Origin: Massilia arenae
Lineage (GTDB): Bacteria > Pseudomonadota > Gammaproteobacteria > Burkholderiales > Burkholderiaceae_D
DNA length: 64,000 nucleotides
Assembly: GCF_008014745.1 (NCBI RefSeq)
Contig: NZ_VPFD01000003.1
Coordinates: 19,626 to 83,625 of the forward strand
Reading direction: 5' to 3'
Shown: positions 9,974 through 18,383 of the stretch, one piece after another
Layout of the letters: each line of letters opens with the position of its first letter
Position numbering within the stretch: position 1 is the stretch's first letter
Program-made: the position numbers and the translations under genes
Notes under the pieces: model-generated
Seen by the model: only the letters and a program-made list of their open reading frames with translations
Told to the model about the DNA's origin: nothing
Database searches by the model: none

Positions 9974-10085
9974 CTTGGATTCCCGCCTGCGCGGGAATGA
10001 CGTGCTGACGTACGTATTCAACGTCGCGTTAATGGCGGTTCGATCGACCCAATCAACGTCGTTCCCGCGCAGGCGGGAACCAAAG
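9974..10085. repeat. REP-like inverted pair, locus A
   Basis: Two about 30-base palindromic units face each other, at 9974-10003 and 10056-10085. Each contains TTCCCGC and GCGGGAA arms around a short C/T/G loop, flanked by CTTGG or CAAAG on one side and ACGTC on the other. The same unit recurs as a facing pair near 45.2 kb and 62.6 kb. Confidence 0.8.
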
Positions 10086-10107
10086 TCCCAAGCAATCTAC
10101 CGACGAC

Positions 10108-10141
10108 AAAAAAGCCACCGGCTCGCGCACGGTGGCTTTTT
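10108..10141. terminator. Bidirectional terminator between lytic transglycosylase and nusB
   Basis: GCCACCG and CGGTGGC pair over 7 bp, with six A on the left and five T on the right, so it can stop transcription from both sides. It lies 24 bases past the nusB stop and is its likely terminator. The stem resembles that of the terminator at 9909. Confidence 0.85.
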
Positions 10142-10165
10142 CTCGTCAAGCTGCAAGCAAAACGA

Positions 10166-10636
10166 TCAGCGACGCTCGTTCGCCGCCACTTCATCCGGCC
10201 GCAGGCGCGACGCCAGCTTATCCAGCACGCCATTGACATACTTATGCCCATCGATACCGCCGAACGACTTGGTCAATTCGACCGCCTCGTTGATCACGAC
10301 GCGATACGGAATCTCGGGATGGTTCTTCAGCTCATAGGCGCCCAGCAGCAGCACCGCGTGCTCGATTGGCGACAGCTCGGCGATCGAACGGTCGATCAGC
10401 GGGGCGATCGACTCGCGCAGCTCGACCGAAGTGCCGATCGCGCCATTGAGCAGCGCCGAGAAGAACTCGCTGTCGGCCTTGTCGAAGCCATGGGCGCCGC
10501 GGATATTGGTCGAGACCACCCGTGCCGGTTCATTATTCAGCAGCCATTGGTACAGACCCTGGAGCGCGAACTCGCGCGCGCGGTGGCGCGGCGTGCGGTT
10601 CTTGCTCGGGTTGGCGTGCGTACTCTTGTCAGTCAT
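10166..10636 (-). CDS. nusB: Transcription antitermination factor NusB
   Basis: NusB binds boxA RNA together with NusE (S10) and supports antitermination in rRNA operons. The 156-residue protein has the family's all-helical pattern. Signatures are RHRAREFALQGLYQW, the central LIDRSIAELSPIEHAVLLLGAYEL and the C-terminal PYRVVINEAVELTKSFGGIDGHKYVNGVLDKLA. It is last in ribBA-ribH-nusB, a standard order, 19 bases after ribH. Confidence 0.97.
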   Translation of the reverse strand: MTDKSTHANPSKNRTPRHRAREFALQGLYQWLLNNEPARVVSTNIRGAHGFDKADSEFFSALLNGAIGTSVELRESIAPLIDRSIAELSPIEHAVLLLGAYELKNHPEIPYRVVINEAVELTKSFGGIDGHKYVNGVLDKLASRLRPDEVAANERR

Positions 10637-10655
10637 TGTTTTCTTGCCTTTACTG

Positions 10656-11135
10656 TTATTCGTCCTCTGGCACCAGCTCGTCCAGCGCCATCAGGAGGTT
10701 GGCCATTTCGACCGCGACGCGTGCGGCGTCGCCGCCCTTCTCGGCCATGCGGACTTCGGCCTGCTCGTCGGTCTCGGTGGTCAGGATCGCGTTGGCGATC
10801 GGGATGCCGTAGTCGAGGCCGATGCGGGTGATGCCGGCGCCCGATTCGTTCGACACCAGCTCGAAGTGGTAGGTTTCGCCGCGGATCACCGCGCCCAGCG
10901 CGATCAGCGCGTCGAACTGCTCGGTCACGGCCATGCGCTGCAGCGCCAGCGGCACTTCGAGCGCGCCCGGCACGGTCACGTGCAGGATGTCTTCGTCGGC
11001 CACGCCCAGGCGCTTGAGTTCGGCCAGGCAGGACGACAGCAGGCCGTGGCCCACGTCGGCGTTGAAACGGGCCTGCACGATACCGATACGCAGGTCTTCG
11101 CCCTGCAGATTGCTTTCAAAAGTTCCTACCGTCAT
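10656..11135 (-). CDS. ribH: 6,7-dimethyl-8-ribityllumazine synthase
   Basis: RibH condenses 3,4-dihydroxy-2-butanone 4-phosphate with 5-amino-6-ribitylaminouracil to form lumazine, the substrate of riboflavin synthase. The 159-residue protein has [13 protein letters not shown] near the start, the phosphate- and substrate-binding [12 protein letters not shown], and [18 protein letters not shown] with the catalytic histidine. The start MTVGTFESN has AGAGG upstream; the reading frame extends further but into ribBA. It lies 32 bases after ribBA. Confidence 0.97.
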   Translation of the reverse strand: MTVGTFESNLQGEDLRIGIVQARFNADVGHGLLSSCLAELKRLGVADEDILHVTVPGALEVPLALQRMAVTEQFDALIALGAVIRGETYHFELVSNESGAGITRIGLDYGIPIANAILTTETDEQAEVRMAEKGGDAARVAVEMANLLMALDELVPEDE

Positions 11136-11167
11136 GGCTGACCTCTTCTTGTTGATTGGTTGATTGT

Positions 11168-12280
11168 TCAGGCTTCCGGACGCGGCACGTAACCGGTGAC
11201 TTCCAGGTCGAAACCGGTCATCGACGGCATCTTGCGCGGATTGGCCAGCAGCTGCATCTTGCCCACGCCCAGGGCGCGCAGGATCTGGGCGCCGATGCCG
11301 TAGGTACGCAAGTCCATCGATGCGGCGCGCGCGCCGGCGCGGCTGGCCTTGCCATCCTGCGGCGCCAGCTGGGCGAACAATTGGTCTGCGCTTTCGCCGC
11401 AATTGAGCAGCACGATCACGCCGGCATCGCTGGCCTTGATCGTCTTCATGGCCGACGCCATGTCCCACGAGTGGGTGGTGGCGCGGTTCTCGAGCAGGTC
11501 GAGGATCGACACCGGCTGGTGCACGCGCACCAGCGCTTCCTTCTCGGGCGACAGCTCGCCGTGGACCAGGGCCAGGTGGGCGCTGCCGCTCGGCGCGTCG
11601 CGGAAGGCCACGAGCTGGAATTCACCGGCCTCGGTCGACAGCGTACGCTCGGCCACGCGCTCGACCAGGCACTCGTTCTGGCTGCGATAGTGGATCAGGT
11701 CGGCGATGGTGCCGATCTTGAGCTTGTGTTCTTTCGCGAACTCGATCAGGTCGGGCAGGCGCGCCATGGTGCCGTCTTCCTTGATGATCTCGCAGATCAC
11801 CGAGGCCGGGGTCAGGCCCGCCATATGGGTCAGGTCGCAACCCGCTTCGGTATGCCCGGCGCGCATCAGGACGCCGCCCTTCTGGGCGCGCAGCGGGAAG
11901 ATGTGGCCCGGCTGCACCAGGTCGTCCGGGGTCGTGCCCTTGTTCACCGCCACCTGGATGGTACGCGCGCGGTCGGCCGCCGAGATGCCGGTGGTGACGC
12001 CTTCGGCCGCTTCGATCGACACGGTGAAATTGGTCCCGAACGAGGTGCCGTTACGCGAAGTCATCATCGGCAGCGCCAGGCGGTCGCAGATCTCTTCGGA
12101 CAGGGTCAGGCAGACCAGGCCGCGCGCATGGCGGATCATGAAGTTGATCGCCTCGGGCGTGACGAAGTCGGCTGCAAGCACGAGGTCGCCTTCGTTCTCG
12201 CGATCTTCCTCGTCGACCAGGATGACCATGCGGCCGGCGCGCAGTTCGGCAACGATGTCCTCGGTGCTGGAAATAGACAT
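11168..12280 (-). CDS. ribB: DHBP synthase fused to a degenerate GTP cyclohydrolase II domain (RibBX type)
   Basis: The N-terminal domain (about residues 1-205) is 3,4-dihydroxy-2-butanone-4-phosphate synthase, which makes the four-carbon precursor of riboflavin from ribulose 5-phosphate. Its active-site blocks are intact: [28 protein letters not shown] and [11 protein letters not shown]. The C-terminal domain (about 206-370) has the GTP cyclohydrolase II fold by position and length. However, the zinc-binding stretch that normally reads RVHSEC...DCG is replaced by [12 protein letters not shown] with no cysteines, so it should not be an active cyclohydrolase. Such proteins are often annotated RibBA and have been called RibBX. 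A real RibA must then be encoded elsewhere. The gene leads ribBX-ribH-nusB. I looked for an FMN riboswitch upstream and did not find one. Confidence 0.93.
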   Translation of the reverse strand: MSISSTEDIVAELRAGRMVILVDEEDRENEGDLVLAADFVTPEAINFMIRHARGLVCLTLSEEICDRLALPMMTSRNGTSFGTNFTVSIEAAEGVTTGISAADRARTIQVAVNKGTTPDDLVQPGHIFPLRAQKGGVLMRAGHTEAGCDLTHMAGLTPASVICEIIKEDGTMARLPDLIEFAKEHKLKIGTIADLIHYRSQNECLVERVAERTLSTEAGEFQLVAFRDAPSGSAHLALVHGELSPEKEALVRVHQPVSILDLLENRATTHSWDMASAMKTIKASDAGVIVLLNCGESADQLFAQLAPQDGKASRAGARAASMDLRTYGIGAQILRALGVGKMQLLANPRKMPSMTGFDLEVTGYVPRPEA

Positions 12281-12627
12281 ACGGGATTCCTTGAAACGGG
12301 AGAGTTATGCGTAATCCGCTATTTTAATGGATTTACAGGCTTTCAACCGCATTGTCGGCCCCTGCCTCTCCCCAATTTGGCAGCACAGCCGTACTATCGC
12401 GTCAACTGGCGTTACGATTGAGCAACAACTAGTGATTTTGCGGCTTTAAATTGTTAAGCTCGATGTTTTCACGTGCAACATCGTACTGTGTCCACATCCA
12501 ACTGGATTATTATTAAGACATCTTTAGCGCACCCATCCAGGCGGTGCTGCCCATTTTTCGGAGTTGCCATGCCGGTAGCCGTCCCAGTCAGCCATCCAGG
12601 CGCCGCCCCATGCACAGGGCGGTGCTG
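12281..12627. other. Divergent intergenic region, ribBX to GGDEF/EAL gene
   Basis: About 350 bases, AT-richer around 12300-12530. A small hairpin with a 7-bp stem (CGATGTT and AACATCG, 12461-12483) lies in the middle. No FMN riboswitch blocks are visible, and no promoter is convincing on either strand. Confidence 0.4.
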
Positions 12628-15300
12628 ATGGCCACGATCCTGATCGTCGACGACCGTCCGAGCAACCGCAGCTATCTCGGCGCCCTGCTCGGCTATACCG
12701 ACCACCGGATCCTCGAAGCCGAGGACGGCGCCCGCGCGCTCGCCATCACGCGCGCCGAGCGGCCCGAGCTGATCATCACCGACATCCTGATGCCGACCAT
12801 GGACGGCTACGAATTCGTCCAGCAGCTGCGCGCCGATCCCGCCCTGCACGCGACCCGCGTCATCTTCTTCTCGGCCGTCTATTCGGAGCGCGAGACGATG
12901 GCCATGGCGGCGCGCTGCGGCGTGACCACGGTATTGGGCAAGCCTTCAGAGCCGCAGCGCATCCTCGACGCGGTGGCCGCCGAACTGGGCGTGATGCACG
13001 GCGCACCGGCGCCGGCGCTGCCTTCCGGCCGCGAGCACGACCGCGACCTGCCGTTCGACCTGTGCGCGCGCCTGTCCGAGCTGGAACGCATGTGCATGAT
13101 GCTGGTGGGCGAGCGCCGCGTCGAGGCCCTGGCCGATGCCTTCGTGGACGCCGCGCGGCGCGTGCTCAACGCCGACTGCGTCGCCCTGTGCCTGCTGGCC
13201 AGCACCGAACGCACGGTGCGCCACCTGGCCACCCATGGCGTCGAAGGCGGCCTGCTCGAGTCCTATGCGCTCAACGAGCGAGACCTGCCCGGCGTGCTGC
13301 TGCGCGCCCGCGCCCCGCTGCGCCTGGACGGCGACGACGCCTTGCTGGCCACCCTGCCCCAGCACCACCCCGAGGTTGGCCACCTGCTCGGCCTGCAGGT
13401 GCACGACCTCCAGCATCCACTCGGTTGGCTGTATTGCACGCGTCGGGTCGGCGCGGCGCCGTTCTCGGACGAAGAGGAACGCTGGGCCACGGCGCTGGCG
13501 GCCCAGCTGGCGGTGGCCTACGAGAACCTGAACCTGTACGAAGTCGTGCAGCGCCACGCCGCCCAGTTGCAGCTCGAGGCGATGGCGCGCGCCGATTCCG
13601 ACGCCGCCCTGCGCGACAGCGAGCACCGGCTGGAACTGGCGCGCCAGGTGTTCGACAGCACGCAGGAGGCGATCCTGATGACCGACGCCGACGCGAAGAT
13701 CGTCGCCGTCAATCCCGCCTTCGAGGAAATCACGGGCTACCGCGAATCCGAGGTGCTCGGCCGCAGCCCGGCCATGTTGCGCTCGGGACGCCACGATCCG
13801 GCTTTCTACCGCGCGATGTGGGAGTGCCTGGAGCATGAGGGGCAATGGCGCGGCGAGGTCTGGAACCGCCGCAAGAACGGCGAGATCTACCCCGAGCGCA
13901 CCAGCCTGAGCGCGGTGCGCGACGACCATGGCAGGATCACCGCCTATGTATCGGTGTCGACCGACCTGTCGGCGCTCAAGGCGGCCCACCACCAGCTCGA
14001 TTTTTTGTCGAACCACGACGCCCTGACCCTGCTGCCGAATCGCTCGCTGTTCAACGACCGCATGCAGCAGGCGCTGGCCGCGGCACGTAAAGATGCGACC
14101 CAGGTGGCGCTGCTGCTGTTTAACGTCGACCGCCTGTCGCGCATCAACGATAGCCTGGGCCACGCGGCCGGCGACGCCGTGCTGCGCGAGGTGGCGCACC
14201 GCGCCGGCGCAGTAGCCGGCGCGACCGACACCGTGGCGCGCCTGTCGGGCGACGAGTTCGTGCTGCTGCTGACCAGCTTCGACGACACCGACGACGTGAT
14301 CTATTGCGCCCAGCGCCTGATGGATGCCGTGTCCCAGCCGCTGCTGGTCGGCGAACACGACGTGGTGGTCACCGGGAGCATCGGCATCAGCGTCTATCCA
14401 CGCGACGGCGACGTCCCGGGCGACCTGCTGAAGGCGGCCGACGCCGCGCTGACCCTGGTGAAGGAATCGGGCCGCAACGGCTTCAGGTTCTTCAAGGGCG
14501 AGATGAACGCCGAGGCGCTGCGCTGGCTGGCGCTGGAGACGCGCCTGCGGCGCGCGATCGAGCGCGACGAGCTGTCGCTGCACTACCAGCCGCAGGTCTC
14601 GCGCCTGGATGGCCAGGTGGTCGGCATGGAAGCGCTGCTGCGCTGGCGCAGCGACGAGATCGGGTCGGTCTCGCCCGCCGACTTCATCCCGCTGGCCGAG
14701 GACACAGGCCTGATCCACCCGATCGGCGAATGGGTGATCCGTCAGGCCTGCTTCCAGAACAAGGCCTGGCAAAACGCCGGCCTGGGTCCGGTGCGGGTGG
14801 CGGTCAATGTCTCGGCCAGCCAGTTCAAGGCCGGCAGCGTGGCCCAGGTGGTACGCACCGCCCTGCAGGACAGCGGCCTCGAAGCGCGATGGCTCGAGGT
14901 CGAGCTGACCGAGAGCGTGATGCTGGGCGACAGCGCCGCGGCCGAGGCACAGATGGCCGAGCTGCGCGCGATGGGGGTCTCGCTGTCGCTGGACGACTTC
15001 GGCACCGGTTACTCGTCGCTCGGCTACCTGTCGCGCTTCCCGCTCGATAAGCTCAAGATCGACCAGACGTTCGTACGCAATATCGCCACCGAACAGCGCA
15101 GCGCCGCCATCGCCCAGGCCACGATCGCCCTGGCCCAGGGCCTGTCGCTGGCGGTGGTGGCCGAAGGTGTGGAAACGGTCGGCCAGCGCGATTTTCTCGG
15201 CTCCCTCGGCTGTGATGTGTTGCAGGGCTATCTGTACGGGCGGCCGGTGCCGGCCTTCGAGATGGCCCAGTTGCTGGCGAAGGGACGGGTCATCCTCTGA
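12628..15300 (+). CDS. REC-GAF-PAS-GGDEF-EAL cyclic-di-GMP signalling protein
   Basis: Multidomain regulator of 890 residues. The order is: receiver (about 1-120, phospho-acceptor Asp in IITDILMP), a GAF-like domain (about 150-310), PAS (about 335-455, AILMTDADAKIVAVNPAFEEITGY), GGDEF (about 465-620) and EAL (about 635-885). The cyclase motif reads SGDEF at 540-544, and the first Asp of the metal-binding D-x-D pair is Asn (N499), so cyclase activity is doubtful. There is no RxxD inhibitory site. The phosphodiesterase half looks intact: EAL at 668-670, NVSASQF, ELTES, DDFGTGYSS, LKIDQTFVR and AEGVET. The start is the ATG of MATILIVDD; an ATG 18 bases upstream is also possible. It stands alone in a plus-strand block and has no adjacent kinase. 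Confidence 0.93.
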   Translation: MATILIVDDRPSNRSYLGALLGYTDHRILEAEDGARALAITRAERPELIITDILMPTMDGYEFVQQLRADPALHATRVIFFSAVYSERETMAMAARCGVTTVLGKPSEPQRILDAVAAELGVMHGAPAPALPSGREHDRDLPFDLCARLSELERMCMMLVGERRVEALADAFVDAARRVLNADCVALCLLASTERTVRHLATHGVEGGLLESYALNERDLPGVLLRARAPLRLDGDDALLATLPQHHPEVGHLLGLQVHDLQHPLGWLYCTRRVGAAPFSDEEERWATALAAQLAVAYENLNLYEVVQRHAAQLQLEAMARADSDAALRDSEHRLELARQVFDSTQEAILMTDADAKIVAVNPAFEEITGYRESEVLGRSPAMLRSGRHDPAFYRAMWECLEHEGQWRGEVWNRRKNGEIYPERTSLSAVRDDHGRITAYVSVSTDLSALKAAHHQLDFLSNHDALTLLPNRSLFNDRMQQALAAARKDATQVALLLFNVDRLSRINDSLGHAAGDAVLREVAHRAGAVAGATDTVARLSGDEFVLLLTSFDDTDDVIYCAQRLMDAVSQPLLVGEHDVVVTGSIGISVYPRDGDVPGDLLKAADAALTLVKESGRNGFRFFKGEMNAEALRWLALETRLRRAIERDELSLHYQPQVSRLDGQVVGMEALLRWRSDEIGSVSPADFIPLAEDTGLIHPIGEWVIRQACFQNKAWQNAGLGPVRVAVNVSASQFKAGSVAQVVRTALQDSGLEARWLEVELTESVMLGDSAAAEAQMAELRAMGVSLSLDDFGTGYSSLGYLSRFPLDKLKIDQTFVRNIATEQRSAAIAQATIALAQGLSLAVVAEGVETVGQRDFLGSLGCDVLQGYLYGRPVPAFEMAQLLAKGRVIL

Positions 15301-15384
15301 CAGGTTTAGAGCAGCCTTAAGCTCATCCGTGCAGGCCCTTGCGCCATGTAGAATGCAATAACCAAGTCTTCTGGGAACCATTGA

Positions 15385-18288
15385 ATGAGCAACAACTTCG
15401 TACGCGGCCTGCCGTTGATGGCGCTGGCCGCGATACTGGGCCTGTCCCCGCTGGCGCATGGCGCGCCGCAGGCGGCCCAGGCGCCGGCGCTGCAGATGGA
15501 ATCGCCCATCCCGGTCGGCCCGCAGGTCAAGGTCGGGAAACTGGACAACGGTCTCACCTACTACATCCAGCGCAATGCGCGCCCCGAACGCAAGCTCGAA
15601 CTGCGCCTGGTGGTCAAGGCCGGTTCGATCCTCGAGGATGAAGACCAGCGTGGCCTGGCCCACTTCGTCGAGCACATGGCCTTCAACGGCACCACCAACT
15701 TCCGCAAGCACGAGCTGGTGTCCTATCTGCAGTCGATCGGCGTGGGCTTCGGCGCCGACCTGAACGCCTACACCTCGTTCGACGAAACCGTCTATATCCT
15801 CCCGATCCCGACCGACAAGCCGGAACACGTGAGCAAGGCCTTCCAGGTGCTGGAAGACTGGGCCCATGGCGTGCGCTTCGATGCCGACGCGATCGAGAAG
15901 GAGCGCGGCATCGTGCTGGAAGAGCTGCGCCTGGGCAAAGGCGCCTCGGACCGCATGGGCAAGGAGATCTATCCGCGCCTGTTCAACGGCTCGAAGTATG
16001 CCGAGCGGCTGCCGATCGGCCGCGAAGACGTGCTGCGTAATTTCAAGCCGGAGACCCTCAAACGCTTCTACCGCGACTGGTACCGCCCCGACCTGATGGC
16101 GGTGGTGGTGGTCGGCGACGTCGACCCGGCGCGCGCCGAGAAGCTCGTCAAGCAGCATTTTGCGCGCCTGAAGAACCCGGCCAATCCGCGTCCACGCGAC
16201 TACGCCGCCATTCCGGCGCGCGCCGATACCGAGGCGCTGGTCGTCACCGACCCGGAAGCCAATGGCAACGCGGTCCTGATCCGCTACCCGGTGCAGCCGG
16301 TGCGTGAGCTGGGCACCATCGGCGCCTACCGCGACGAACTGGTGCAATCGCTGTTCGGGACCATGCTCAACCAGCGCCTGGCGGAACTGGCGCAACTGCC
16401 CGACGCGCCCTACCTGGGCGCGAGCAGCTCGCTCGGCAAGCTGACGCCGCGCTACCATTCGTACAATTCGTCGGCCGCCATCGGCCCGCGCGGCGCCCTG
16501 CCGGCGATCGCGGCCCTGGTCCAGGAAAACGAGCGCGCGCGCCAGCACGGCTTCGGCGAGCAGGAACTCGAGCGGGCCAAGAAGAACCTGGTGCGTACCT
16601 ACGAGCAGGCCTGGAACGAGCGCGCCAAGAGCGACTCGGCGACCTACGCCGCCGAGTACATCCGCAACTTCCTGCAGGACGAAGCGATTCCCGGTATCGA
16701 CACCGAGTGGCGCTACGTGCAGCAGCTGGTGCCGGGCATTTCGCTGGTCGAGATGAACGACTATGCGCAGCGCACGATCCCTGCGGATTCGGGCAAGCTG
16801 GTGCTGTACACGGGCGTGAGCAGGGGCGACCAGCAGCCGGACGCGCCGACCGGTGAGCAGTTGCTGGCCGCCGTCAGCGAAGCCGCGCGTAAGCCCGTTG
16901 AACGGCACGACGAAAAACTGCTGGCGACGCGCCTGATGGAGCGCCCGGCGCAGCCTGGAAAAATCACCGCCGAGCAGCACGACAAGGCGCTGGGCCTGAC
17001 GCGCCTGACGCTGTCGAACGGGGTCAAGGTGATCCTCAAGCCCACCGACTTCCGCAACGACCAGGTGATGCTGAGCGCGGCCCGTCCCGGCGGCCAGAGC
17101 CTGTTCCCGGACGGCGACATCCTCAATGCGCGCTTCTCGAACGCGATCGTGGCCAGCATGGGCGTGAAGGACTTTACTCCGCTCGACATGCGCAAGATCC
17201 TGGCCGGCAAGGCGGCCGGCGTGACCGTGGGCCTGGGCAGCTATTCCGACGTGATCGCGGGCGCCTCGGGCGCCACCGACATCGAGACCATGTTGCAGCT
17301 CTTGTGGCTGAAGTTCGCCGACGTGCGCCGCGACGAAGGCCTGTTCCACGCCTACATCGACAAGCAGGCCGAGATCGCGCGCAACCAGAGCGGCCTGCCG
17401 GGACGCTACTTCAACGACGCGCTGGTGGCGGCCCTGTACAACAACCACCCGCGCGCGCCGCGCACGCTCGACGCCGAGGAATTCTCCAAGATCGACCTGG
17501 ACCGCAGCATCGACATCTTCCGCCAGCGCTTTTCGAGCGCCAAGGACCTGACCTTCATCCTGGTCGGCAGCTTCGACGAGCAAAAGATCCGGCCGCTGCT
17601 GGCGACCTATCTCGGCACCTTGCCCACGCCGGACATCCCGGTCGCCTTCCGCGACGTGGGCCTGCGTCCGGCCACCGGCGTGGTCAAGCGCGAGGTGCGC
17701 AGCGGCTCCGAGCCGAAGAGCAGCATCGCGCTCAACTTCACCGGCCCGGCCGAATTCACCGAAGCCGAGCAGCTGCGCCTGTCGGCCCTGATCGAAGTGA
17801 CCAATCTGCGCATCATCGAGGTGCTGCGCGAGAAGATGGCGATGATCTACGGCGGCGGCGCCAGCGGCACCCTGAGCAAGATCCCGTACGGGAACTACTC
17901 GGTCGGCATCAGCCTGCCGACCGGACCGGAACACGTGGACAAGGTGATCGCCGCGACCTTCGCCGAGATCGCGCGCCTGCAGGAACATGGCCCGGACGCG
18001 GCCGAACTGGACAAGGTCAAGACCGGCTGGATCCAGAACCACCGCCGCTCGCTGCGCGAGAACGGCTACTGGGTGGCGAACCTGCAATCGGCACTGACCG
18101 AGGGCACCGATCCGGCCTCGATCCTCTCGGTGGAGAAGCAGGTGCAGGCCCTGACGGCGGACGACATCAAGACGGCGGCGCGCCGTTACTTCGACACGAA
18201 CAACTACGTGCAGGTGGTGCTCAATCCGGAAACGCAGGCGGCGGCCAAGGTGGCCAAGGCCGGCAAGTCGGGCGCTACGGGAAGCTGA
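15385..18288 (+). CDS. Periplasmic M16 family zinc metallopeptidase
   Basis: Pitrilysin/insulinase-type peptidase of 967 residues with two homologous halves (about 45-500 and 510-950), forming the clam-shell fold. A signal peptide covers about residues 1-26 (LMALAAILGLSPLAHGA), so it acts in the periplasm. The inverted zinc motif HFVEH is at 93-97, and the distal ligand is E173 in EKERGIVLEE. The second half lacks HxxEH, as is normal, but has the R/Y region (GNYSVGISLPTGPEHVDKV) expected for substrate binding. The likely substrate is short or unfolded peptides. It follows the GGDEF/EAL gene by 84 bases and precedes the iron-uptake operon, which has its own operator. Confidence 0.94.
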   Translation: MSNNFVRGLPLMALAAILGLSPLAHGAPQAAQAPALQMESPIPVGPQVKVGKLDNGLTYYIQRNARPERKLELRLVVKAGSILEDEDQRGLAHFVEHMAFNGTTNFRKHELVSYLQSIGVGFGADLNAYTSFDETVYILPIPTDKPEHVSKAFQVLEDWAHGVRFDADAIEKERGIVLEELRLGKGASDRMGKEIYPRLFNGSKYAERLPIGREDVLRNFKPETLKRFYRDWYRPDLMAVVVVGDVDPARAEKLVKQHFARLKNPANPRPRDYAAIPARADTEALVVTDPEANGNAVLIRYPVQPVRELGTIGAYRDELVQSLFGTMLNQRLAELAQLPDAPYLGASSSLGKLTPRYHSYNSSAAIGPRGALPAIAALVQENERARQHGFGEQELERAKKNLVRTYEQAWNERAKSDSATYAAEYIRNFLQDEAIPGIDTEWRYVQQLVPGISLVEMNDYAQRTIPADSGKLVLYTGVSRGDQQPDAPTGEQLLAAVSEAARKPVERHDEKLLATRLMERPAQPGKITAEQHDKALGLTRLTLSNGVKVILKPTDFRNDQVMLSAARPGGQSLFPDGDILNARFSNAIVASMGVKDFTPLDMRKILAGKAAGVTVGLGSYSDVIAGASGATDIETMLQLLWLKFADVRRDEGLFHAYIDKQAEIARNQSGLPGRYFNDALVAALYNNHPRAPRTLDAEEFSKIDLDRSIDIFRQRFSSAKDLTFILVGSFDEQKIRPLLATYLGTLPTPDIPVAFRDVGLRPATGVVKREVRSGSEPKSSIALNFTGPAEFTEAEQLRLSALIEVTNLRIIEVLREKMAMIYGGGASGTLSKIPYGNYSVGISLPTGPEHVDKVIAATFAEIARLQEHGPDAAELDKVKTGWIQNHRRSLRENGYWVANLQSALTEGTDPASILSVEKQVQALTADDIKTAARRYFDTNNYVQVVLNPETQAAAKVAKAGKSGATGS

Positions 18289-18334
18289 TCTGCGCGCTGC
18301 CCGTCGACAGCCAATGGTGAATTGACATCGACCT

Positions 18335-18375
18335 CCATACTAATTGATAATAGTTCTCATTATCAGTTAGTATGG
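18335..18375 (+). promoter_or_regulatory. Fur box inside a 41-bp palindrome upstream of the TonB receptor
   Basis: Two 17-base arms with one mismatch flank a 7-base centre. The core at 18346-18364, read on the minus strand, is GATAATGAGAACTATTATC and matches the classic 19-base Fur consensus at 16 positions. The outer arms (CCATACTAA and TTAGTATGG) extend the symmetry well beyond a normal Fur site. It ends 8 bases before the proposed GTG start of the receptor, so bound Fur would cover the translation start region and probably the promoter. Confidence 0.85.
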
Positions 18376-18383
18376 AGCCGTTC

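Noticed and set aside
12281..12420. Possible FMN riboswitch upstream of ribBX
   Set aside because: None of the conserved RFN blocks is present and the gap lacks the required set of stems.
12946..18087. 1713-codon open frame on the minus strand opposite the GGDEF/EAL and M16 genes
   Set aside because: It is antisense to two well-supported genes. Its composition is that of a reverse-frame shadow in GC-rich DNA (Arg/His/Gln/Val-rich, no domain), and it crosses the gap between them without any ribosome site.
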